DNA of 61,965 bases from Simplicispira metamorpha. GTDB lineage: Bacteria; Pseudomonadota; Gammaproteobacteria; Burkholderiales; Burkholderiaceae_C. The stretch is from NCBI RefSeq assembly GCF_004341365.1, contig NZ_SLXH01000028.1, positions 1 to 61,965 of the forward strand. The letters are read 5' to 3'. Under the pieces are notes generated by a model. It was given only the letters and a program-made list of their open reading frames with translations. It ran no database searches and had not been told where the DNA came from. The position numbers and the translations under genes were made by a program. Positions 43,985-52,674 of this stretch are shown here, in pieces; the stretch's first letter is position 1, and every line of letters begins with the position of its first letter.

Positions 43985-44680
43985 TCACACCCGACCGGCC
44001 ACTGGAATGCACGCGCCTGTGATGGCGCTGGCATCATTCGACAGCAGAAACGCGATGACGGCGGCCAGCGAGCGCGGGGACACCCAGCGCGCGGTGTCGG
44101 CATCGGGCATATCGGCCCTGTTGGCAGGTGTATCCAGAATGCTGGGGCACACAGCGTTCACACGCACGCCACGATCCTTGACCTCCTCGGCAAGCGCTTC
44201 GGTCAGCCGCGCGACGCCAGCCTTAGACGCCGCATAAGCCCCCATTCCCATACCGGCCTTCTGTGCAGCCAGCGCTCCCACGTTGACGATGCCTGAGCCA
44301 TCGGCCGCCAACAGCCGTGGCAGAGCCTCCCGGCACGCCACCACGGTACTGCGCAGATTCATCGCATAGAGCGCATCCCACGACTCCAGGGTTCCGCTCT
44401 CCAGCGTTTCCCATCGGAAACCCCCGGCGGCGTTCACCAGGCCATCGAAGCCCTGGAGCCGCTCGCTTGCCTGCTGGAATGCGGGCCGTGTGGCATCCGG
44501 GTCGGTCAGGTCAATGCCACCGATCACCGCCGTGATCCCAGGCACATCCTGGGCCGCAACACGATCGAGCAGGACAACGCGGGCTCCCTGTTCGACCAGC
44601 ACGGCTCCCACGGCACGGCCCAGCACGCCCAGGCCGCCGGTCACAACGATATGGCGGTTCGCCAAAGAATGTTCACTCAT
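43985..44680 (-). CDS. SDR-family protein with Ser-to-Ala in the active site
   Basis: SDR of 231 aa: TGGLGVLG (14-21), NAAG (83-86), Tyr149-Lys153 (YAASK). The residue 13 before Tyr, usually the catalytic Ser, is Ala136 (NVGAL), which would weaken catalysis. Smaller than the other SDRs. The ATG at 44680 gives the normal start. Divergent from the DUF35/thiolase operon across a 138-bp gap. Confidence 0.88.
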   Translation of the reverse strand: MSEHSLANRHIVVTGGLGVLGRAVGAVLVEQGARVVLLDRVAAQDVPGITAVIGGIDLTDPDATRPAFQQASERLQGFDGLVNAAGGFRWETLESGTLESWDALYAMNLRSTVVACREALPRLLAADGSGIVNVGALAAQKAGMGMGAYAASKAGVARLTEALAEEVKDRGVRVNAVCPSILDTPANRADMPDADTARWVSPRSLAAVIAFLLSNDASAITGACIPVAGRV

Positions 44681-44718
44681 AGATGCAGATGGTTGGTAGA
44701 AACCATTAGTTAGACACA

Positions 44719-44746
44719 TTGACGCAATTTGTTCAGATATTAAACT
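44719..44746 (+). promoter_or_regulatory. Putative sigma70 promoter of the DUF35-thiolase operon
   Basis: TTGACG (44719-44724) and TAAACT (44741-44746) with a 16-nt spacer, the latter containing TTTGTTCAGAT, related to the recurring TTGTTCAA. Start would be about 65 nt before ATG 44819. Confidence 0.5.
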
Positions 44747-44818
44747 CTCTCAACCCGCCGACGTCAATTCGTAGCGGCCCTGACCCAACCCTATGCCAGC
44801 TCGACATACCCCGCGTTC

Positions 44819-45217
44819 ATGCCACGAAAACTGCCCCAGATCACCAGCGACTCATCGGCCTTTTGGCAGGGAGGGGAATCGGGCCGACTGATGATCCATC
44901 GCTGCGGCACCTGCCGACGATTCTTTCATCCACCCGCTCCGATCTGCCCATCCTGCGGTTCGCTGGATGTGGAGCCCCAGGCCACGAGCGGCCGCGGCCG
45001 CATCGCCACCTACACCATCAACCACCAGACGTGGAAGCCCGAGCTGGTCGCTCCCTACGTCGTGGCCATCGTCGAGCTCGACGATCAGCCCGGCCTGCGC
45101 CTGCTCAGCAACGTCGTGGAATTAGCGCCCGATCAGGTGCGAATCGGCATGCCGGTACATGTCACTTTCGAGCAACACGAAGACGTCTGGCTCCCTCTGT
45201 TCAAGAAAGCCGAATGA
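44819..45217 (+). CDS. DUF35 OB-fold/zinc-ribbon protein
   Basis: Protein of 132 aa: zinc-ribbon cysteines C29, C32, C43 and C46, followed by an OB-fold (RGRIATYTINHQTW, APYVVAIVELDD). In steroid and ibuprofen pathways such proteins form a complex with an SCP-x-like thiolase that cleaves a side-chain C-C bond in a retro-aldol manner. Its stop overlaps the next gene's start (ATGA), which fits complex formation. Confidence 0.92.
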   Translation: MPRKLPQITSDSSAFWQGGESGRLMIHRCGTCRRFFHPPAPICPSCGSLDVEPQATSGRGRIATYTINHQTWKPELVAPYVVAIVELDDQPGLRLLSNVVELAPDQVRIGMPVHVTFEQHEDVWLPLFKKAE

Positions 45218-46407
45218 TGTTCGACCATCTGTACGAAAAAAACGTGGCGATCGCCGGCGTAGGCCAATCCGAAGTGGCCCGCCCATCCGACAAGTCCGCC
45301 ATGCGCCTGACCCTGGACGCATGCCTGGAGGCCATTGCCGATGCGGGGCTCACGCGAAAGGACATCGATGGCGTGGCTTGCTGGCCAGGCGACAACAACA
45401 ATGGCAACAGCTTTTCCCCGGTGGGCCCCAATGCGCTGATCGGCACGATGGGGCTTCACGTCAACTGGTATGGCGGCGGCTACGAAGGGCCGGGGCCACT
45501 GGCCGGCGTGATCAACGGCGCGATGGCCATCGCCGCGGGCCTGTGCCGCCATGTGCTGGTGTTCCGCACGATCACCGAAGCGAGCGCGCGGCGGCTCGAC
45601 AAGAATGCCAACGCCTTGAGCAACAAGACCGCCGGGCGCGACAGCAGCTTCTTCTGGCAGTGGTACACCCCTTATGAAGTGCACTCGGCCATCAACCTGA
45701 TGGCCATGTACGCGCAGCGGCACTTCCACGAATACGGGACCACCCCCGAGCAGTTGGCGCAAATCGCCCTGACCTGCCGTGCTAACGCCGTGCTCAACCC
45801 AAAGGCTGTGTACCGCACGCCCATGACCATGGACGACTACTTGGCCTCCCGCATGATCTCGACGCCCCTGCGCATGTTCGATTGCGACGTGCACTGCGAC
45901 GGGGCGACGGCCATCGTGCTCTCGCGCATGGATGCGGCGCGCCATGGACCGAATCCCCCCATCCGCCTAGAGGCCATCGGTTCGGCCCTGCACCAGCCCT
46001 GGTCCTGGGATCAGGTTTCCCTGACCGGCGGGGCCAGTATCGACGCGGCACGCATGATGTGGCAGCGAACCGATCTCAAGCCAGCTGATGTCCGCAGTGC
46101 CCAGTTGTACGACGGCTTTTCCATCCTGACCCTGCTCTGGCTGGAGGCCTTGGGCCTGTGCCCAGTGGGCGAAAGCGGCCGCTTCGTCGAAGGCGGCACG
46201 CGGATCGCCCGCGACGGCGCCCTGCCGGTGAATACCAATGGCGGCCAGCTCTCGGGAGGAAGAACCCACGGCCTTGGGTATGTGCACGAGGCTTGCACCC
46301 AACTCTGGGAGCGCGCCGGACAGCGCCAGATCGCGCCGCACCAGGTAGCGGTCGCGGCGGCCGGCGGAGGCCCGCTGGCCGGCTCGCTTCTGCTCGTGCG
46401 CGAGTGA
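45214..46407 (+). CDS. SCP-x/Ltp2-type thiolase (lipid-transfer protein, aldolase)
   Basis: Thiolase-fold protein of 397 aa that lacks the usual N-terminal cysteine context and has the late YDGFS, NTNGGQLSGGRTHGLG segments of non-decarboxylating SCP-x/Ltp2 proteins. MM at 45214/45217 is coupled to DUF35. The catalytic Cys/His pattern differs from FadA-type enzyme at 16310. Likely retro-aldol cleavage of a hydroxyacyl-CoA; related proteins are IpfD and DitF. Distinguishing aldolase from thiolase needs structural comparison. Confidence 0.88.
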   Translation: MMFDHLYEKNVAIAGVGQSEVARPSDKSAMRLTLDACLEAIADAGLTRKDIDGVACWPGDNNNGNSFSPVGPNALIGTMGLHVNWYGGGYEGPGPLAGVINGAMAIAAGLCRHVLVFRTITEASARRLDKNANALSNKTAGRDSSFFWQWYTPYEVHSAINLMAMYAQRHFHEYGTTPEQLAQIALTCRANAVLNPKAVYRTPMTMDDYLASRMISTPLRMFDCDVHCDGATAIVLSRMDAARHGPNPPIRLEAIGSALHQPWSWDQVSLTGGASIDAARMMWQRTDLKPADVRSAQLYDGFSILTLLWLEALGLCPVGESGRFVEGGTRIARDGALPVNTNGGQLSGGRTHGLGYVHEACTQLWERAGQRQIAPHQVAVAAAGGGPLAGSLLLVRE

Positions 46408-46455
46408 ACTGGCCCCGGCCCCACGTGCTCTTCCCTTCCCCATTGCCGGCACCCT

Positions 46456-47757
46456 ATGACACAACCTCTCCCCACCTCTTCACATACCGCGCATGGCCTG
46501 GGCATCGATCTGACCGAGTTCAAGAGCGCGTGGCGCATCGTGATTCTGGCCACGCTGGGACTGGCGATCAACTCCAACTCATCCATGCTGTATGCCTACG
46601 GCGCGATGATGGTTCCGCTGCAGCAGACCTTTGACTGGGACCGCGCGGATCTTCAGTCCGCAGTGAGCTTCATGTTTTTGGGATCGGTGGTCGCATCCCA
46701 GATCGTGGGCTGGCTCAATCTGCGCTTTGGCATGAAGCGCGTCACGGTGATCTCGCTGTGCATGCTTTCCCTGGCCTTCATCGCCATGACGCGCTTGGGG
46801 CCTTCGATCGTAACGCTCTACCTGGGATTTTTCCTGATGTCCATGGCCAGCATGGGCACCATGCACGTCACCTGGACCCATCTGGTGAACCTGTGGTTCG
46901 AGCGCAACCGCGGCCTGGCTCTCGCGCTGGTTCTTTCCGGCACCGGTCTGGCCGCCATGCTCATTCCCTCGGCGGTGAACGCCGTGATCTCGCAATGGAA
47001 CTGGCAGGCGGCCTTCTGGCTTCTGGCGACTCTGCCAATGATCCTGGTGCTGCCCCTGGTGCTGGCCTGGATGAAAGAGCCTGCCCGCCCCCCGGCCCGC
47101 AAGCACAGCGAGTCAGCATCGTCAGCAGGTGCCGTGGTCACGGGTGCCTCGCTGCGCGAAGGCGTGCGCAATCCCCGCTTCTGGCTTCTGAACATCGCCT
47201 TGTCCATGATCGTGGCCTGCGTGGTGACGCTGGTCACGAATGGTGTCCCCCTGTTGCGCGACAAAGGCCTGGAGGCAGGGGATGCAGCGCGCATCTTCGG
47301 CAGCTTTGGCTTATCGCTGATATTGGGGCGGGTCGTCGTGGGCTACCTGGTGGACCGCCTCTGGGCGCCTGGCGTGGCCGCCGTCGCCCTGGGGCTACCG
47401 GCCCTGGGATGCCTGCTCCTGGGTATCAGCGACGCGAACGATAGCGGCTGGCTCGTGCTGGGTGTCATGCTGGTGGGCATCGGCGCGGGTGCCGAGTTCG
47501 ACCTGGCGGCCTTTCTCGTCTCGCGGTATTTCGGCATGCGCGACTACGGCCGCCTCTTCGGCATCCACCTCGGGCTGATCACGCTGGCTTCCACGCTGGC
47601 CCCATGGCTCTTCGGGCAACTCTACCGGAGCACCGGCTCTTACCAGACGACGCTGTGGGTCTGCGGGCCCATGTTTCTCTTTGGTGGCCTCGCTTTGCTC
47701 TCGTTGGGCCGTTATCCGATCTTCGAGCGCAAGACCGCCCCTGACCAAACTCTTTGA
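46456..47757 (+). CDS. MFS transporter (monocarboxylate type)
   Basis: Twelve-helix MFS protein of 433 aa. It begins with an N-terminal tail and then helix 1; the loop 2-3 has NLRFGMKRVT, and the helix 4-5 region has TWTHLVNLWFERNRGLALAL, typical of MCT/oxalate-formate antiporter types. Located between the SCP-x thiolase and the ferredoxin reductase. Likely takes up the acidic substrate. Confidence 0.9.
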   Translation: MTQPLPTSSHTAHGLGIDLTEFKSAWRIVILATLGLAINSNSSMLYAYGAMMVPLQQTFDWDRADLQSAVSFMFLGSVVASQIVGWLNLRFGMKRVTVISLCMLSLAFIAMTRLGPSIVTLYLGFFLMSMASMGTMHVTWTHLVNLWFERNRGLALALVLSGTGLAAMLIPSAVNAVISQWNWQAAFWLLATLPMILVLPLVLAWMKEPARPPARKHSESASSAGAVVTGASLREGVRNPRFWLLNIALSMIVACVVTLVTNGVPLLRDKGLEAGDAARIFGSFGLSLILGRVVVGYLVDRLWAPGVAAVALGLPALGCLLLGISDANDSGWLVLGVMLVGIGAGAEFDLAAFLVSRYFGMRDYGRLFGIHLGLITLASTLAPWLFGQLYRSTGSYQTTLWVCGPMFLFGGLALLSLGRYPIFERKTAPDQTL

Positions 47758-47768
47758 AGCAGAACTCT

Positions 47769-49007
47769 ATGTCCCACAATTCCATCGTCATCGTCGGTGC
47801 CGGCCAAGCCGGCTATCAGGTTGCAGCATCGCTGCGGCAAGAAGGATTTGAAGGCGCGATCACGCTCGTCGGCGACGAACCTGGCGTTCCCTACCAGCGT
47901 CCACCACTGTCCAAGGCCTATCTGCTGGGGAAAGTGGGCGTGGCGGCACTGCGCTTTCGCCCCCCCGAGTACTTTGACGAGCACCGCATCACGCGCATAC
48001 AGGGCAGTGCCACTGCCATCGACCGGGAACGCCGCGAGCTTGTCCTCGCCAGCGGCGAAAGACTCGCCTACGAGCACCTGGTGCTGGCAACCGGCGCGCG
48101 CAACCGTGTGCCGGCGGTCGCGGGCATCGAGCTCGGCGGCGTATTCGGCTTGCGCAACCTGGCAGATGCCGACGGGCTGTCACAGCGCCTGGGCAGCGCG
48201 AAGCGCGCAGTGGTCATTGGCGCGGGCTTCATCGGCCTGGAGTTCGCGGCCGTCGCAGCCGCACGCGGCATCGCGGTGGACGTGCTGGAGCTGGGCACGC
48301 GGCCAATGGCCCGAGCCCTCTCTGCGGTCACGTCCCAGGTATTCGATCACGCCCACGCCCGGTGGGGTGTGCGAATCCACTATGGCCAGAGCCTCGCCGC
48401 AATCCACGGCGATGGCGGCCAGGTGCGCAGCGTGGAGCTGGCCAGCGGCGAAGTCCTGCCGGCGGATCTGGTGGTCTATGGCATCGGCGTGCTGCCCAAC
48501 GCGGAACTCGCTGCTCAGGCACAGTTGACCGTCAACAACGGCATCGTTGTCGACGCCCATCTGCTCACCAGCGACCCGGCCATTTCCGCCATCGGCGACG
48601 TGGTCAGCTTTCCCAGCCCCTGGTCACCACAGGCCATCCGGCTCGAGTCGGTTCAGAATGCCGTGGACCAGGCCAAGGCCGTGGCGGCCCGGCTCATGGG
48701 CAAGCCCGCCGGCTATGCCGCCCTGCCCTGGTTCTGGACCGACCAGGGAGAACTCAAGCTGCAAATCGCCGGCCTCGCCGACGGGCACGATGAAACCGTC
48801 GTGCTCGGCTCCGTCGAGCAGCACCAGATCAGCGTCCTTTGCTTCCGCGCCGGCCGTTTGGTGGCAGTGGAATCATGCAATCGGCCAGCCGACCACATGG
48901 CGGCGCGCAAGCTCATTGCACGCAACACGCCGCTCAGTCCTGCCGAGGCGGCCGCTCCAGGCTTCGATCTCAAGGCGTTCGAAGTCTCGACACGCGAGAC
49001 CGCCTGA
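47769..49007 (+). CDS. Ferredoxin reductase (FAD/NAD) of P450 or Rieske systems
   Basis: 412-aa flavoprotein with FAD motif GAGQAG (10-15), NAD motif GAGFIG (151-156), the PYQRPPLSK segment and the late SAIGDV FAD motif, as in putidaredoxin reductase/BphA4. ATG 47769 is 11 bp after the MFS stop. It should reduce a ferredoxin serving the P450s or the dioxygenases; none is seen in the window. Confidence 0.93.
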   Translation: MSHNSIVIVGAGQAGYQVAASLRQEGFEGAITLVGDEPGVPYQRPPLSKAYLLGKVGVAALRFRPPEYFDEHRITRIQGSATAIDRERRELVLASGERLAYEHLVLATGARNRVPAVAGIELGGVFGLRNLADADGLSQRLGSAKRAVVIGAGFIGLEFAAVAAARGIAVDVLELGTRPMARALSAVTSQVFDHAHARWGVRIHYGQSLAAIHGDGGQVRSVELASGEVLPADLVVYGIGVLPNAELAAQAQLTVNNGIVVDAHLLTSDPAISAIGDVVSFPSPWSPQAIRLESVQNAVDQAKAVAARLMGKPAGYAALPWFWTDQGELKLQIAGLADGHDETVVLGSVEQHQISVLCFRAGRLVAVESCNRPADHMAARKLIARNTPLSPAEAAAPGFDLKAFEVSTRETA

Positions 49008-49103
49008 AAACGCGCCGATCCAGCGGCTTCCGCCGGGCTTTCAGCGGCCCTGCGCGGCGACCCCACCCACGCCCACGCCCGCCACTGCCAACTACCCCGC
49101 GCC

Positions 49104-50738
49104 ATGAATCGCTTAAAAATCTCCACCCGGCTTGCCATTTCGTTCTCCACCATGGTGCTGCTGCTGGTCGCGCAGGGCGCAATGGTGCTGTTCCTGTCCG
49201 CCGCGCAGCGTGAGGCGATGGAGGACATCGTTCAAAGGAGCACCCCCATCACCAAGGCATTGAGTGCGGTGATCGACGGGTCGAACATGGAAACCATCCA
49301 GTTCCGCAATCTGGCCTTGTTCTCGTCCCCGGACATTCAGCAGGCGGCGCTGGCCCAGATCAAGGTCGAACGCAGCAACATCGCCGCACAGACGCAAATT
49401 CTGGATCAGCTGATCGAATCCGAGGAAGGTAAGGCCTTGCACCAGAGCATCAAGCCTCTGCGCGCCAAGGACCTTGCATTGGGCAATCAGTTTCTTGAAC
49501 TGTTTGCCAAGGAACAATGGGTGGAGGCGCTGGCCTTGCTGGAGAGCAAACAGCGCCCCGCGCAGATCGAATACCAGAACGCGATCCGCAAGCAAGCGGA
49601 ACTCCAGGCGCAGGTCATGGCCGAAGCCGGCCATCGGGCCGAGGCGGCCACCCACAATTTGACGCGGGGGCTCCTGGTCGCGAGCGCCGTGACCATTGCT
49701 CTGGCCCTGTTCCTCGCTATCACCATCATCCGCTCAATCACTCGCCCACTGATGCAGGCCGTTTCAGTGGCCGACCGCGTCGCCAGCGGCGATCTGAGCG
49801 GGCACATCACCGTGCAGTCCCAGGACGAAATGGGCCACCTGCTGGAGACGCTGCAGCGCATGCAGCACAGCCTGGCGCAGACTGTCACGGCGGTGCGCAG
49901 CAATGCGCAGGGTGTCGCCTCGGCCAGCACCGAGATCGCGGCGGGCAACCATGACCTGTCGGGTCGCACCGAAGAGCAGGCCAGCGCACTGCAGCAAACT
50001 GCCGCGTCGATAGAACAACTGGGCTCCACGGTGAAGCAGAACGCCGACAACGCGCGCCAGGCCAACCAGCTCGCCCTGAGTGCCTCCACCGTGGCCACCC
50101 AAGGCGGCGAAGTGGTCGCCGAAGTGGTCAAAACCATGAAGGGCATCGACGACAGCAGCAACAAGATTGCCGACATCATCAGTGTGATCGACGGCATCGC
50201 TTTCCAGACCAACATTCTGGCCCTGAACGCTGCAGTGGAAGCCGCCCGCGCGGGCGAGCAAGGCCGCGGCTTTGCCGTGGTAGCCAGCGAGGTGCGCAGC
50301 CTCGCAGGCCGCAGCGCCGAAGCAGCCAAGGAAATCAAGCGGCTCATCACCGACAGCGTGGAACGCGTGGAGCAGGGGTCGCAGCTCGTGGGCAAGGCCG
50401 GTGCCACGATGACGGAGGTCGTCACCGCCATCCGCCGCGTAACGGACATCATGGGCGAAATCAGCGTCGCGAGCAGCGAGCAGAGCCAGGACATGGGACA
50501 GATCGGCGAAGCGGTCGCGCAGATGGACCAGACCACGCAGCGGAATGCCGCGCTGGTCGAAGAAATGGCCGCGGCTGCCAGCAGCCTAAGCAGCCAGTCC
50601 CAGGCGCTGGTGGAAGCCGTGGCGGTGTTCAAGCTGTCGGACGAAGAGGTCGTGCGCACCATCAGTGCCGTGCCCCTGCCTCGCACGCTCCACGCAAGCG
50701 CGCCGATAAAAACTATCATGCTAGCCAGGGAGCACTAG
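49104..50738 (+). CDS. Methyl-accepting chemotaxis protein
   Basis: Chemoreceptor of 544 aa: TM1 about 10-31, a four-helix-bundle periplasmic sensor of about 155 residues, TM2 about 189-209, HAMP, methylation helices and the conserved tip [21 protein letters not shown]. The C-terminal end MLAREH is not the NWETF pentapeptide. Located downstream of the transporter and reductase genes, so it could sense the substrate or a metabolite. No strong ribosome site. Confidence 0.95.
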   Translation: MNRLKISTRLAISFSTMVLLLVAQGAMVLFLSAAQREAMEDIVQRSTPITKALSAVIDGSNMETIQFRNLALFSSPDIQQAALAQIKVERSNIAAQTQILDQLIESEEGKALHQSIKPLRAKDLALGNQFLELFAKEQWVEALALLESKQRPAQIEYQNAIRKQAELQAQVMAEAGHRAEAATHNLTRGLLVASAVTIALALFLAITIIRSITRPLMQAVSVADRVASGDLSGHITVQSQDEMGHLLETLQRMQHSLAQTVTAVRSNAQGVASASTEIAAGNHDLSGRTEEQASALQQTAASIEQLGSTVKQNADNARQANQLALSASTVATQGGEVVAEVVKTMKGIDDSSNKIADIISVIDGIAFQTNILALNAAVEAARAGEQGRGFAVVASEVRSLAGRSAEAAKEIKRLITDSVERVEQGSQLVGKAGATMTEVVTAIRRVTDIMGEISVASSEQSQDMGQIGEAVAQMDQTTQRNAALVEEMAAAASSLSSQSQALVEAVAVFKLSDEEVVRTISAVPLPRTLHASAPIKTIMLAREH

Positions 50739-50943
50739 GGCCGCAAGCATCAAAGCGGCAAGGCCCAGCCGCCATTGCCGCGCCCGTCTCACACGAAAGC
50801 GCGCCGCCCGCCATGGGCAGTGAGGGCGATTGGAAGCGCATCTGAGTTTCCGGCGGTCTGGACTGTTCGGCGGGAAATCAGCACGCGAGTGAATGCCCCG
50901 TTCATTGGCGCGGGATCTGCCTGAGCGGTGAACACGCGTCCTC

Positions 50944-51001
50944 TTTGAAGTTTTGATAGCTGCTTGCGCTTTCTGGATGGGCGCTTGAGGCCAATTTGGC
51001 C
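50944..51001. repeat. Intergenic repeat resembling Comamonadaceae repeats
   Basis: The sequence from TTTGAAGTTTTGATAGC onward, with TGCTTGCGCTTTCTGGATGGG and GAGGCCAATTTGGCC, resembles a short intergenic repeat I recall from Acidovorax and relatives. Recalled, not computed; supports a Comamonadaceae background. Confidence 0.4.
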
Positions 51002-51142
51002 TGTATCTTCCGTGCACGCATCCGGGCCCCTGCAAGGGTATTGCCCTGCACTGAAGATGAGACCAGCCCCGCCACAGCGCCAACCTGGACCGCTGGTGAC
51101 GAACGCGCCACGCGCACTCGGAGCGCGTGGACATCCACCCGC

Positions 51143-51186
51143 AAAAAAACACCCCCTGGTACAAGCCGTGAAGGTCTGCCAGGGGG
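51143..51186 (-). terminator. Rho-independent terminator after the DUF1993 gene
   Basis: CCCCCTGG (51152-51159) pairs with CCAGGGGG (51179-51186) with a 19-nt loop. On the minus strand the stem is followed by seven T (51149-51143). It lies 93 bp downstream of the DUF1993 stop. Confidence 0.8.
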
Positions 51187-51278
51187 TTCAAAACCCCGGA
51201 TTCCACGGGGTACTGTGTCAATCACCGGCCTTGCCTCCGGTACTTGCACCTTGGAGAACGTGTCCAGGTCCGGCCCGG

Positions 51279-51791
51279 TCAGGCCATGGCTCCCAGAAAG
51301 TCAGCCTTGCCCAGCTCCACGCCTGCCTGGCGGAGCAACGCATAGGCCGTGGTCACATGAAAGAAGAAATTCGGCAGCGACCACTGCTGTAAGAAGGTCT
51401 GCCCCGTGAAGTGCAGCGGATCGCCTTGCCGCTGCGGCACGACCAGGGGCCGCTCGGCGCTCCCGGCCAATTGCTGCGGCGAAACGCCTTCCACGAAGCC
51501 GATGGCGTCCCGGACGCGGACACGCAACCCTTCGAAGCTCTCGTCGGAGCCTTGAGCGGCAGGCAGTTCCACGGCACCCAGGCGCGCGACGGCGAGCCGC
51601 GCCACCTCGCTGGCAATGGCAACTTGCTTGCCAAAGGTCAGCATGTCGGGCGACAGCTTCGTATTCAGGAAGGCCGCGCTGTCAAAACTTCTGGCCTGGG
51701 CATGGCCTTCGGCTTTGTCAAGCCAGGTCAGCAGGTTGCGCAGCATGCGGGCATAGATTTCCGCGCTGGCGGCATGCATGGATAAAGACAT
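51279..51791 (-). CDS. DUF1993-family protein
   Basis: Protein of 170 aa with the DUF1993 pattern: MHAASAEIYARMLRNLLTWLDKAEGHAQAR, SPDMLTFGKQVAIASE and NFFFHVTTAYALLRQAGVELGK (DinB-like helical fold). No defined function. ATG 51791 is chosen from the family N-terminus. Last gene before the terminator in the minus-strand operon. Confidence 0.85.
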   Translation of the reverse strand: MSLSMHAASAEIYARMLRNLLTWLDKAEGHAQARSFDSAAFLNTKLSPDMLTFGKQVAIASEVARLAVARLGAVELPAAQGSDESFEGLRVRVRDAIGFVEGVSPQQLAGSAERPLVVPQRQGDPLHFTGQTFLQQWSLPNFFFHVTTAYALLRQAGVELGKADFLGAMA

Positions 51792-51813
51792 GGTCGGATA
51801 TGGTTGGTTGGGT

Positions 51814-52644
51814 TCAGAGTTTGTTGGATCCCATGCGTGCGAAGAACTCGCGCATGGGCACCATGGACGGGGAGTGGCTGGTGAAGCCGCCATCCACTGG
51901 AATCACCGCCCCCGTGATGAATGAGGACTCGTCGCTGGCCAGGAAGCTCACCACGTCGGCAATCTGCTTTGGCGAACCGAGCTGGGGCGTCAGGTGCTGA
52001 TCCAGGAGGATCTGCTTGATCTCCTGCGGAACGCCCTTCTGCGCGTGCTCGTTGAGCACAAAGCCAATCATGATGGCATTGGATCGGATACCCTCCTTGC
52101 CGTACTGAGCGGCCACGGAACGTGCCAGCGCCATCAGCGCCGCCTTGGAAGCGGCATAGGCGGTCAGCGTTGCATCACCCAGCAGCCCGAAGCCCGACGT
52201 CGCAAAGATGATCGATCCACCGCCGACCTTGAGCATGTGCGGAATGGCGTGCTTGCAGCACAGCATGGCGCCGCGCGCATTGACGTTCATGGCCCTGTCC
52301 CATGCGGAAAGGTCCACGTTGCAGACATCGCGGTCACCGGCACGCTGCGCCGGATCCAACGCGGCCGCATTGTTGTGCAGGACATCGATCCGCCCAAAGT
52401 GGTCGAGCACGGCGGAAACCATCGCCGCAACCCCCTCCTCGGAAGTCAGGTCGGTTTGGATGGCCAGAGCCTTGCCACCCCCCGCCTTGATTTCGGCGGC
52501 CACCGACTGGGCTCCCTCCAGGTTGATGTCCACCACCGCGACACGGGCTCCATGCCGGGCCAGCGAACGCGCACATTCAGCCCCAAGACCCGCCCCCGCA
52601 CCGGTCACGATGGCGACCTTTCCATCCAGTTTGCGTTCGCTCAT
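51814..52644 (-). CDS. SDR-family NAD(P)-dependent oxidoreductase
   Basis: SDR of 276 aa: TGAGAGLG (14-21), NNAA (91-94), Tyr163-Lys167 (YAASK), Ser150. It is similar to the SDR at 10033, both with AQGVR/KEGIR, and a C-terminal tail after the SPSM/NPTM segment. Likely a dehydrogenase acting on the same kind of alcohol. It follows the crotonase by 30 bp. Confidence 0.93.
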   Translation of the reverse strand: MSERKLDGKVAIVTGAGAGLGAECARSLARHGARVAVVDINLEGAQSVAAEIKAGGGKALAIQTDLTSEEGVAAMVSAVLDHFGRIDVLHNNAAALDPAQRAGDRDVCNVDLSAWDRAMNVNARGAMLCCKHAIPHMLKVGGGSIIFATSGFGLLGDATLTAYAASKAALMALARSVAAQYGKEGIRSNAIMIGFVLNEHAQKGVPQEIKQILLDQHLTPQLGSPKQIADVVSFLASDESSFITGAVIPVDGGFTSHSPSMVPMREFFARMGSNKL

Positions 52645-52674
52645 TGCATCTCCAGAAAAGCGATGTTTTGAAAT

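Larger units (their letters stand above)
50739..51278. other. 540-bp intergenic region
   Basis: Largest gene-free stretch. It contains the Comamonadaceae-like repeat at 50944-51001 and the minus-strand terminator at 51143-51186; frames on both strands are short, lack ribosome sites and resemble no family. No ferredoxin-type cysteine cluster is found here. Confidence 0.6.

Noticed and set aside
50739-51278. A ferredoxin or small regulatory gene in the large gap
   Set aside because: No CxxxxxCxxC cluster, no plausible frame with ribosome site; only a repeat and a terminator are supported.
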